NCBI GenBank assembly: GCA_016927835.1
Contig: JAFGMA010000161.1
Location: 1 to 43,584 of the forward strand
DNA length: 43,584 bases
Direction: 5' to 3'
DNA from: Candidatus Zhuqueibacterota bacterium
GTDB taxonomy: Bacteria; Zhuqueibacterota; Zhuqueibacteria; Thermofontimicrobiales; Sulfurfontimicrobiaceae
Positions within the stretch are counted from its first letter, which is position 1, and every line of letters starts with the position of its first letter. The notes under the pieces are model-generated. The model did no database searches and had not been told where the DNA came from. It worked only from the letters and a program-made list of their open reading frames with translations. Position numbers and translations under genes: made by a program. Shown here piece after piece: positions 7,866 through 15,254 of the stretch.

Positions 7866-9152
7866 TCATCGATACCATCCGCCGGGCAGTACGTCCCGGT
7901 GGACTTCGAGGAACTCCTCCAGCATTTTTTGTGCAGCGCGTGCCGAGTTTACCGAGGGTTCGAGCAGCATCGCCTGCATGGCTATTTCCCGCGAACAATT
8001 CACGGCTGCATCTACCGATAGCTGTTGAACCAGTTGATACAACGCCAGATGCCGTGCAACGGGTTCAGGCAATTCAGTGGCTTTCAATGGGCGCACGCCG
8101 CTCGCATCGACGAATATGGGCACCTCGACAATCGAGTCATAAGGCAAATTATAAATGTTGCCGCGGTTGGGCACAATGCCCGACGGGTAGCGATCGCCGC
8201 GATTGAACAGGATTGCCGTGATAAAGTCGAGAGCGATTTCATCGGAGCGCCGTACCCCCAGATTCTCCGGATCGATACCCGGCTTGTCATTCGCCAGATC
8301 CTTGATATACTGGCGATGTTCCTTCCGATCCCGCACCCGCTCTTCGTAAATGAATCCCGGTTTGTCCAGCAGCTCCCTGCCAAAGGAGAAGTACTCACAT
8401 ACCTCATGATCGCCGGGACAGGGAAAGATGCCGAAGTGCTTGAAGAAAAATTGGCAGGCTGGATTGAATTGGGGATTCTGCGCCAGCATTTCAGGGAGGC
8501 GGGGCAGCAAATTTTCGCCGGTATCCTTGAAACGCAAATCCTGCAGCCAGGTGCAGTGGTTGATACCGGCAACCTGGATTTCGATATTTTTGCGATCGGT
8601 TTCGAAAAGCCGCCCGAATCCCGACAGCGTGCCGAAAATGCCGTCACAGAGCCCGATCCATTTCACATTGGCATATTTTTCCATGCCATAGCCCAGCGTA
8701 TTCACCGGATTGGTGTAATTGAGTACCCAGGCATCGGGACATATTTGCTCCACATCGCGGCAGATATCGATGATCATCGGCATGTTGCGCAGCACCAGCG
8801 ATATTGCGCCAGGTCCGCCGGTTTCGGCTTTTGCCTGGTGAATCCCGTATTTTTTGGGGATCTCCATATCATGGTTCCAGCGTTCGAAGCGATCTTTGGC
8901 TATGGAAATGATGATGAAATCCGCATTCGAAAGCGCCTTTCGGCGATCTGTCGTACGTTCGATTTCAAGCGGCTGCCCATGCTGTGCATTCAATTTGTTC
9001 GCAAGCTTGTAAATGATTTCAAGATTCACCTCGTCGATATCCATCAGGGTGAGTTTCCACCCTTTGATATCAGGGCATAATATTGCATCATTGATGAGCT
9101 TGGGACCGAATGCCAGGCTGGCTGCCCCGATGTAAGCAATTTTTTTCTGCAT
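7866..9152 (-). CDS. GH4-family NAD-dependent glycosidase (alpha-galactosidase/glucosidase/galacturonidase type)
   Basis: A 428-residue cytoplasmic enzyme of normal GH4 length. The N-terminal dinucleotide fold is seen in KIAYIGAASLAFGPKLINDAI; NYTNPV lies at 145-150; C169 in GLCDG and H199 in AGINH are the expected manganese ligands; D248 in PGDHE and the following EYF match the substrate-binding region. GH4 enzymes cleave glycosides by transient oxidation of C3 of the sugar with NAD and a divalent metal. One oddity: the family usually has GLCH, here it is GLCD (D170). The subfamily resembles alpha-galactosidase/alpha-galacturonidase members (MelA, LplD), not beta-glucosidases, but the sugar cannot be fixed from sequence. 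A TGGAG box precedes the ATG. It lies 60 bp after the amidohydrolase gene. Confidence 0.88.
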   Translation of the reverse strand: MQKKIAYIGAASLAFGPKLINDAILCPDIKGWKLTLMDIDEVNLEIIYKLANKLNAQHGQPLEIERTTDRRKALSNADFIIISIAKDRFERWNHDMEIPKKYGIHQAKAETGGPGAISLVLRNMPMIIDICRDVEQICPDAWVLNYTNPVNTLGYGMEKYANVKWIGLCDGIFGTLSGFGRLFETDRKNIEIQVAGINHCTWLQDLRFKDTGENLLPRLPEMLAQNPQFNPACQFFFKHFGIFPCPGDHEVCEYFSFGRELLDKPGFIYEERVRDRKEHRQYIKDLANDKPGIDPENLGVRRSDEIALDFITAILFNRGDRYPSGIVPNRGNIYNLPYDSIVEVPIFVDASGVRPLKATELPEPVARHLALYQLVQQLSVDAAVNCSREIAMQAMLLEPSVNSARAAQKMLEEFLEVHRDVLPGGWYR

Positions 9153-9212
9153 TCTAAGACTCCAGGTTCAGTTTTTCTAAATGAATCGACGCCACTATCA
9201 GGTGAATTCGAG

Positions 9213-10511
9213 CTAAATTGAATCGAATCCCAATTTGAAAAATTCATTCGGATTGTTGAACAGCCAATCTTTGGCAATTCGAATCGCTTCTTCTTCATCG
9301 ATCCAATCTTTTTGAATCATATCTGTCAGCGCATACGCGATCACATCGCGTGATATTTCAAGATGCAATACAATGTATTCCGGCATGTCGCCTGTGTCGG
9401 CACCGAAGCCGTGAATTTTGCAGTGCGGAACCGTGACCAATGACTGGCTTAATAAAGACGCGCTGTACACCGGATCGATAAACGAAACCCAGCACAGATC
9501 GATATGAACGTTGGGAAAATTTTTTGCCAGGTAAAGCAGTTCCCCGGAATAGGGCCAGTTTCCATGGAACAGGTCGAATTTGACATCGCGGTGCAGCTCC
9601 AGCACCGGTGTGAACAGCGCGGCATTGGTTTTGACAATATCATTATAATTGCCCGCCATGTGTCCCGTATGGATTTGGACGGGCAGGTCGAGATCGCGCG
9701 CCGAACGCATGAAACAGTGGAACAGGTAATCATCCAGCGGTTTGGCTTCGGGGTATCCCAGGTTGTTTCGCGGATTATGGACGATTTTATTGAAAAGCAC
9801 TTCAGCCTCATATTTCGCCGTGGGTTCGAATCGAATGCTGCGGGTATATGCGGACTGGTCTTTCATGCCAATTGTACCGCGGTCTTTCATCTTTGCAAAA
9901 ATCGTATGACAGCAGTCCACGTATTCATCCAGACTGGTCACATGGCGGTCGAGGATCGAGGTGATCTGGTGGATTGCATCGAAATTGCGGATGGCGTGGA
10001 AGCCCGGAAGCGGAACCAGCAGGCGGTCGATCTCCGGCAGCGTCAGTTCGCCACGGATATATTTTTTCAAATCGATCCAGATATTCACCAGGCGGCAGCG
10101 GATACCGGCAGTTTTCAATGTGTCATGGTAAAATGTTTCATCCTTCGGCTTCACCAATTTATCTTTGATTCGCAGCAGCGCCTCGAGCGTCATCTTGTCT
10201 TCACCATAAAAGCGCTTGAGAATGAGTTTTGGCACACGGGCGTACGAGGTGAATTCAGTTCGTTTCCAGATTTTTTCGAACACTGGCCATTTCTCGGCGG
10301 TCGGTTTTTCAGGGTCGCGCAAAAATTCGAGCACCTTTTCCCCGCCAGCCGAGATGAAATCAGCCGGGAAATAGCCTTCGATGAGCGATTGAATCGGTTC
10401 CTTCCACTCGCGACCATACGCTACACCAGCGGTGTGATCGTGGCAGTCGATGACGGAAATATCTTCGATTTGGTTCCGCAATCGCCGGTAGAGATCAGTT
10501 TTGAAATGCAT
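9213..10511 (-). CDS. Amidohydrolase-superfamily protein, uronate-isomerase-like
   Basis: AAGGAG stands eight bases before the ATG at 10511, which fixes the start; the frame stays open to 10808 but that stretch overlaps the next gene and is not protein-like. The product is 432 residues, cytoplasmic. Metal-site motifs: HDH at 24-26, H281 in QIHTGH, H316 in FHGNW and D372 in GFGADTGD; K217 in GMKDQSAY is a candidate bridging lysine. The lack of close similarity to plain amidohydrolases and the long insertions between strands suggest the glucuronate-isomerase/amidohydrolase-2 clade. Placed directly before GH4, a role in metabolising the released uronic acid or a related sugar lactone is plausible but unproven. 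It is probably the first gene of the four-gene minus-strand operon. Confidence 0.78.
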   Translation of the reverse strand: MHFKTDLYRRLRNQIEDISVIDCHDHTAGVAYGREWKEPIQSLIEGYFPADFISAGGEKVLEFLRDPEKPTAEKWPVFEKIWKRTEFTSYARVPKLILKRFYGEDKMTLEALLRIKDKLVKPKDETFYHDTLKTAGIRCRLVNIWIDLKKYIRGELTLPEIDRLLVPLPGFHAIRNFDAIHQITSILDRHVTSLDEYVDCCHTIFAKMKDRGTIGMKDQSAYTRSIRFEPTAKYEAEVLFNKIVHNPRNNLGYPEAKPLDDYLFHCFMRSARDLDLPVQIHTGHMAGNYNDIVKTNAALFTPVLELHRDVKFDLFHGNWPYSGELLYLAKNFPNVHIDLCWVSFIDPVYSASLLSQSLVTVPHCKIHGFGADTGDMPEYIVLHLEISRDVIAYALTDMIQKDWIDEEEAIRIAKDWLFNNPNEFFKLGFDSI

Positions 10512-10668
10512 TTTGAGGCTCCTTGCGATAGGTTCGAAGTCAATGTTTAGTTTGGGGGCAAAATTTAACATCACCATTAAATCGAATGCGCCCGGCAGAT
10601 AATGCGCAAATGAATCGATCGTAATTCCCTCAGCGTGCCCGGGGTTGCTGTTCGCTTCGCGCGCCAGC

Positions 10669-11442
10669 CTACCTGAGCGTTTGCAGCCAATCCATAGGCC
10701 AGCGCCATATTTTATTATCCGAAGTTCGAATGACCATGCGCCTTGAGTTTGGTCTAATGGGGCGTTCCACGACCGCGATCTGCTGTTGATACCTGCCGCC
10801 CGGATCATAGCGAATCAATAATTTAGCGCCTTTTTCCAGTAGCCGAAATGCGCGAAAGGGATCCTTGCGCAAGCGTTGTTGCCGCAACTGCTGTCTTCTT
10901 TCACGTTGCTTTTTCTGTTTTTCCCGATCCGCAAAATAACCTTTTACCTGAAAACCGAGAGCTTGAATATGTGTCAGTGCCCATTGATTGGCGGATTTTT
11001 CACCTCCGCCCGGATGCAGCCCCAGGTGGAACCGGCGGAAATGGTGCAATTCATGTGCGAATAGCATCCCGAGATGATCGGCGAATGATTCATAACGGTA
11101 TTCCCAGCCGTAGCTATCCTTTTGGGTCATCGGATAGGATTTGAACTTGCAGATCGGCGCCAACCGGATCAGCTTGAATTTCGAGGGCAAATCCGCGGGC
11201 GTCTCAAACAAGCTCGTTATTTTCCAGTGCCCCCGGTGTGTGGCAAATGTATCGGAGTGCTGCCAGGTTTTGGCATAAGCCGTTCCGCCTGCCCAGGATT
11301 TGGCTTCGATGAGATACACACTGACCACCAGATCGCTGGTATCGGTGCTTTCCGAAACTCGGTTCAGCGTTACATCAACTTCCCTGGTATTGACACGGAG
11401 TTTTTTGATTAGTCGTTGTTCAGTGAATGAATAAATTCTCAT
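10669..11442 (-). CDS. HExxH zinc metalloprotease-like protein, unassigned
   Basis: A 257-residue protein without signal peptide or membrane segment. H130-E-L-H-H134 is a clear HExxH zinc motif and E148 in GGGEKSANQWA is a likely third ligand, an arrangement like SprT-type or minimal gluzincin peptidases. The N-terminal 120 residues are beta-rich. After the motif there is a strongly basic, glutamine- and arginine-rich helix (about 170-195, EKQKKQRERRQQ and LRQQRLRKD), then a small beta domain with GGRYQQQIAVVERP and IRTSDNKIWRWPM, possibly SH3-like. The basic helix may bind nucleic acid or membrane. No partner is obvious; the gap of 157 bp to the amidohydrolase gene argues against a tight operon. 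Substrate unknown. Confidence 0.7.
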   Translation of the reverse strand: MRIYSFTEQRLIKKLRVNTREVDVTLNRVSESTDTSDLVVSVYLIEAKSWAGGTAYAKTWQHSDTFATHRGHWKITSLFETPADLPSKFKLIRLAPICKFKSYPMTQKDSYGWEYRYESFADHLGMLFAHELHHFRRFHLGLHPGGGEKSANQWALTHIQALGFQVKGYFADREKQKKQRERRQQLRQQRLRKDPFRAFRLLEKGAKLLIRYDPGGRYQQQIAVVERPIRPNSRRMVIRTSDNKIWRWPMDWLQTLR

Positions 11443-11980
11443 CGAGATGAAAAATCCGGACGTGTGTTAAGAACTGCAACTGAATTAGATTCAAATTCCG
11501 ACGGCGCACCGAGGCTTGTGCGAGATGGATTTCCTGAATGTCGAGTTCATAGATCGAATGGGGTCACCCAATGCCCGGCACTAATTTTCGATTGCGTGGT
11601 GCGAAATGCTGAAAAATAAAATCCCCCTTGATGGCGCCTGAAAGGCAAAATAAAGTATTAAAAAAAATATCGATTTGCAAGCGAAAATTTTTTGTTTTCA
11701 AATTGAACACGCAACCCCTTTGTATTCGCCCTGTACGGTGTGAAATTATTCGGTTCACAGCCGATTGCCGGCTTTTGCCTCGCTTGCGTTCATATCGACT
11801 GATTTTCTGGTATGTGCGATTGTTGTAATATATTAGTTATTAAACGATTAATATTGCCTCAACCCAGTTCAGGATGTTACTTGTCGTTTAAAAAAAATGC
11901 TTGCTTTCTGTATAAAAATTGGTTATCTTTTTCCCGTGCTGGATTTAGAAAAAAATCAATTAATTTAACAAGGAATAATT
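11443..11980. other. 538-bp divergent intergenic region
   Basis: No gene seen. It separates the minus-strand metalloprotease from the plus-strand CsgG-type protein, so it must hold two promoters. For the plus strand, TTGCTT near 11901 and TATCTT near 11924 with a 17-base spacer are a possible weak sigma-70 pair. The 5' end of the region is GC-richer and featureless; the last 150 bp are AT-rich. Confidence 0.4.
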
Positions 11981-13123
11981 ATGAAGGTGCTAAAAACAGG
12001 GTTTTCAGTAATTATTCTTCTAAGCCTATGGTTTTCGCCGGTTGCCGCGTTTCAGGTAAAATGGTATCAGTATTATGATTTTGGTCAACAGGCAATGCGT
12101 GTAGGAAAATGGGAAGATGCGGCAAAGCATTTTCAGGAAGCACTGAAGGTGAGAAACAGGGATAAGCATAAAATGCGGGTTGGGACGATGTTTATCGAAT
12201 ATTACCCGCATCGTGAATTGGGCATCTGCTATTATCACTTGGGTCAACACGACCTTGCCAGAAAAGAATTGCTGCTCTCGTTACGTCAGGCGCCAACGGA
12301 TCGAGCAAAATTGCACCTGGCAAGGCTGCCGCGCGAGGGTTCAAGCGAAAAAAAGACTCCTGATAACACCGGCGACAGCGGCAATACCAGTACGCCGCCG
12401 GATACGGGCAGCCAGGAGCCTCCAACACCCCCCGATACAACTCCGCGAGTGGGTGAGCGTTTGCGAATTGCGCTGCTTTCATTCGAAAACAAGGGCGCCG
12501 TGCAGGGGTATGATCTGTTCGATAAAATCATTACCGCATTTGTAAGATTGGACCGCTTCAAGGTACTGGAACGTGCGCAGTTGGAAAAAGTGATGAAGGA
12601 GCACGAACTGAATTTTACCGGTTTCATCGATGCCGCAACGGCTGTTGAAATCGGAAAGGGCGTGGGAGTCGATGCTGTGGTTATTGGCAGCGTAAACTGG
12701 ACACCAAACTCCGCAAGCATCGATGCGCGGTTTATTGATACTGAAACTGCGGCGATAATTTCCGCACAAAATGCATTTTGTGCCCGTCTGGGTGAGCAGG
12801 GCGTGATCACAATGCTCGATCAATTGGCGAGCAAAATAAACAGCGATTTACCGGTTGTCACTGGTTATGTTATTTCTGTTGACGATTCCAAAGTTATGCT
12901 CGATCTGGGGCATAATAAAGGGATGAAAAAAGGAATGAAATGCTTTATTTACCGCGAAGGGGATGCTATCATTCATCCGGTTACAAAAAAGGTACTCGGT
13001 AAAGAAATTGATATTCTCAGTGAAATTCAATTATCAGAAGTGTACGAGGAATATTCGGTGGGGCACATCATTATCGAGAAAGCAGGAACACCGCTGGGCG
13101 GTGACAGGGCAATAACGAGATAG
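11981..13123 (+). CDS. Exported TPR-CsgG-type protein with C-terminal FlgT_C-like domain
   Basis: A 380-residue protein; AAGGAA precedes the ATG. Residues 1-24 form a signal peptide. TPR-like helices follow at about 30-110 (DFGQQAMRVGKWEDAAKHFQEAL, ELGICYYHLGQHDLARKELL). A linker rich in P, T, D and G spans 118-160. Residues about 163-285 match the CsgG fold (RIALLSFENKG, FKVLERAQLEKVMKEHELN, GVGVDAVVIGSVNW). From about 290 a domain with GYVISVDDSKVMLDLG, KGMKKGMKCFIYREG and SVGHIII resembles FlgT_C, often found after CsgG-like domains. It lacks an N-terminal lipobox cysteine, so it is probably periplasmic and not a CsgG-type pore. It is followed 42 bp later by a beta-barrel gene and both end at one terminator, so they form a two-gene envelope operon. 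Confidence 0.83.
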   Translation: MKVLKTGFSVIILLSLWFSPVAAFQVKWYQYYDFGQQAMRVGKWEDAAKHFQEALKVRNRDKHKMRVGTMFIEYYPHRELGICYYHLGQHDLARKELLLSLRQAPTDRAKLHLARLPREGSSEKKTPDNTGDSGNTSTPPDTGSQEPPTPPDTTPRVGERLRIALLSFENKGAVQGYDLFDKIITAFVRLDRFKVLERAQLEKVMKEHELNFTGFIDAATAVEIGKGVGVDAVVIGSVNWTPNSASIDARFIDTETAAIISAQNAFCARLGEQGVITMLDQLASKINSDLPVVTGYVISVDDSKVMLDLGHNKGMKKGMKCFIYREGDAIIHPVTKKVLGKEIDILSEIQLSEVYEEYSVGHIIIEKAGTPLGGDRAITR

Positions 13124-13165
13124 TAATTTTAATTAACTTATAATCATACCTTTAAGGAGGTTACA

Positions 13166-13864
13166 ATGAAATTCTCAAAAACACTCGCGATAATCGCACT
13201 TCTGCTTTTTGTCGCCGGAAATGCCATGCCGCAGATGCAGCGACAAAGTCAAATCGAAGTTTATGCCGGAGCTGCGTTGCCAATGGCACCCGAAGAATTC
13301 AAAGATTATTATAAGGTTGGCTTGAGTCTTCACGGGCAATATGTTATGTTCCCGAGTCCCAGAGTGGGAATTAGTTTCGGCGCCGGATATGAGATCTTCG
13401 CTGTCGACAATGATGCTATTACGAAAGATGCTGAAAGTATGTTTTCAGATTTAGGATTAGGCGGTGATCTTCAGCTTGATGTTGAAGGCAGCGCGAATAT
13501 TATAGAATTAGGGATTGGCGTGAGACCTTATTTAAGTGCTGCAGATGCTCCGACCCAAATTTTCGCTTTTGGTATGGTTACCTATAATTTCATCAAAACC
13601 AAGACAAAGATCAATGCAACGTATACGGAAACTGTACAGGAGTATGACTACTACACCGGTAGTTATGTGGAAAGAACCTATACCGGTACTTCAGAAGGCG
13701 AAGAAGAATGGGATGACGATAAAGCCGGGGTAGCTGTCGGTGCTGGTATCGAGATGCCGGCTGGTGAATCCATGAATCTCATTTTTCAGGGGTTATACCG
13801 ATTCATTTTCACAGAAGATGAAACCACGAATTTCCTGGGAATTACCGCGGGTTTGATTTTTTAA
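13166..13864 (+). CDS. Outer-membrane beta-barrel protein
   Basis: A 232-residue protein with an ideal AAGGAGG box five bases before the ATG. The signal peptide ends near NAMPQ. The mature part begins SQIEVYAGAALPMAP and runs as amphipathic strands (VGLSLHGQYVMF, VGISFGAGYEIF, IFAFGMVTYNFI, MNLIFQGLYRFIF), ending in GLIF, a terminal phenylalanine as in barrel proteins. A hydrophilic loop rich in Y, T and E (about residues 150-185) is probably extracellular. It is the second gene of an operon with the CsgG-type protein and probably acts with it in the outer membrane. Specific role unknown. Confidence 0.8.
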   Translation: MKFSKTLAIIALLLFVAGNAMPQMQRQSQIEVYAGAALPMAPEEFKDYYKVGLSLHGQYVMFPSPRVGISFGAGYEIFAVDNDAITKDAESMFSDLGLGGDLQLDVEGSANIIELGIGVRPYLSAADAPTQIFAFGMVTYNFIKTKTKINATYTETVQEYDYYTGSYVERTYTGTSEGEEEWDDDKAGVAVGAGIEMPAGESMNLIFQGLYRFIFTEDETTNFLGITAGLIF

Positions 13865-13894
13865 TGAACCAACGCACCAATAAGATAAAATTTT

Positions 13895-13931
13895 AAAAGC
13901 CTCATCGTCGGTGAAAGATGATGAGGCTTTT
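13895..13931 (+). terminator. Strong rho-independent terminator
   Basis: Perfect 12-bp stem AAAAGCCTCATC/GATGAGGCTTTT with a 13-base loop (13907-13919), starting 31 bases after the barrel-protein stop and ending in a short T run. Because the stem has A-run and T-run ends it may also stop transcription from the opposite strand (the Gfo/Idh gene ends at 13977). Confidence 0.9.
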
Positions 13932-13976
13932 CTGTTTCAACAGAATTTTCCACAGCGAATGATATTCATCGCATCA

Positions 13977-15047
13977 TCAAGCGCACACTACCTGTTTCGT
14001 TTCCGCCGCCCGATATAGCAGCTCCGCAACTTTGATAGCTTCGACGCCCTCGGCGATTGTTATACTTGGTTTTTGCGCTTTCGAAATCCAAAAGGCGAAA
14101 TCCTTGATGTAGCGCAAGCCCATGATTCCGGCATAACCCGGGGCAGCTTTTTGCAGCAGGCGGATCGTCCGGTTCGGGGCATCAGCCAGATCGGGATGAT
14201 CGCTGCACAGGAAGATTTCATCTTCCTCGCCTTCGAACGCCGGATTCCAGGTGATCGAGCCCAACGTGCCGCGAATATTGATGTGCAGATCCCGCCCGTA
14301 AGGGTAGGAGGGAGGCGATGAATAGCCGATATTATAATTGGCGGTGATGCCGTTTTCATAAAAAACGATGCCGTGCGCGTTCTCCTCCACACCGCACCCA
14401 GGCGTAATGGAATTCATCTCGCAATACGCCCGCAGTGGTTTCAGTCCGCCCAGGAACCAGTTGAATAAATCAATCCAATGAACGCCCAGATTCCACATCG
14501 GACCGCCGCCGCCCTTTCGCTTGTCGAGGATCCAGCCCGAATTGCCGTCGATGTAGCGTTGAATTCGTCCGGCGATACAGCGACCCTCGAGGGCAAATAT
14601 ATCGCCCAGAAAGCCATTTTCCAGGAGCCGCTTGATTTCGATGGCAGCCTGGTGATAGCGCCACACATACGGCGTTGAAGAAACAATCTGTGCATTTTGC
14701 GTGGCTTTCAAAATGCGTTCTCCGCCTTCGACCGAGGCTGCCATGGGCTTTTCAACCAAGATGTGTTTGCCCTTTGCTGCAGCATATTCTACCACCTCAG
14801 GGCACTGGTAGTGTGGACTGAAAATCGCAACCAGATCCGCGCCTGATCCATCGATCATCTGGTGGTAATCGCCATAGCACTCAATATCGCGAGGCAGCGC
14901 CAATTGCGATAATCCGCGTGCCAGCAGATCGCAATCAGGATCGCTGGCTGCGATGAACTCCATGCCTTCACAGGCTTCGAAATGGGGGATATAAGTCAAC
15001 GGATGCAGATGTGCAAATCCGATGATACCCACTTTAATGTGTTTCAC
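13977..15047 (-). CDS. Gfo/Idh/MocA-family NAD(P)-dependent oxidoreductase
   Basis: A 356-residue cytoplasmic protein. The start is GTG at 15047, with GGAG about seven bases upstream. The N-terminal fold reads VGIIGFAHLHPLTYIP, a variant of the usual GxGxxG nucleotide loop. The family EKP motif is in ILVEKPMAAS (near residue 97). The C-terminal domain has GGPMWNLGVHWIDLFNWFLGG, with the conserved GVHxIDL histidine and aspartate. Such enzymes oxidise or reduce sugars, inositols and sugar acids. It converges on the terminator after the outer-membrane gene and stands 207 bp from the SerA fusion. In the same region as ThuA, GH4 and a sugar isomerase it may take part in keto-sugar metabolism; that link is inference. 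Confidence 0.87.
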   Translation of the reverse strand: MKHIKVGIIGFAHLHPLTYIPHFEACEGMEFIAASDPDCDLLARGLSQLALPRDIECYGDYHQMIDGSGADLVAIFSPHYQCPEVVEYAAAKGKHILVEKPMAASVEGGERILKATQNAQIVSSTPYVWRYHQAAIEIKRLLENGFLGDIFALEGRCIAGRIQRYIDGNSGWILDKRKGGGGPMWNLGVHWIDLFNWFLGGLKPLRAYCEMNSITPGCGVEENAHGIVFYENGITANYNIGYSSPPSYPYGRDLHINIRGTLGSITWNPAFEGEEDEIFLCSDHPDLADAPNRTIRLLQKAAPGYAGIMGLRYIKDFAFWISKAQKPSITIAEGVEAIKVAELLYRAAETKQVVCA

Positions 15048-15254
15048 AGCTTTCTCCGATTTTGTTTGCGTTTATAATTCTCCCTGTACGATACTTTCAC
15101 CCTCATGAATACCGGCGCTCCGCTTGTTGAATGCGACCGTCCTCCCGCGAAAATTTCACGGCTTCAATTCGATGTTTATTTTGCCTGCACCGTCGGTTCC
15201 TGTCTATCTTTGATCTTGGCAATTGCTGTTAGTTCATTGCAACCATGCGACTGC

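Noticed and set aside
10512..10808. Upstream extension of the amidohydrolase frame to 10808
   Set aside because: It overlaps the metalloprotease gene end, has no ribosome binding site, and AAGGAG marks the ATG at 10511.
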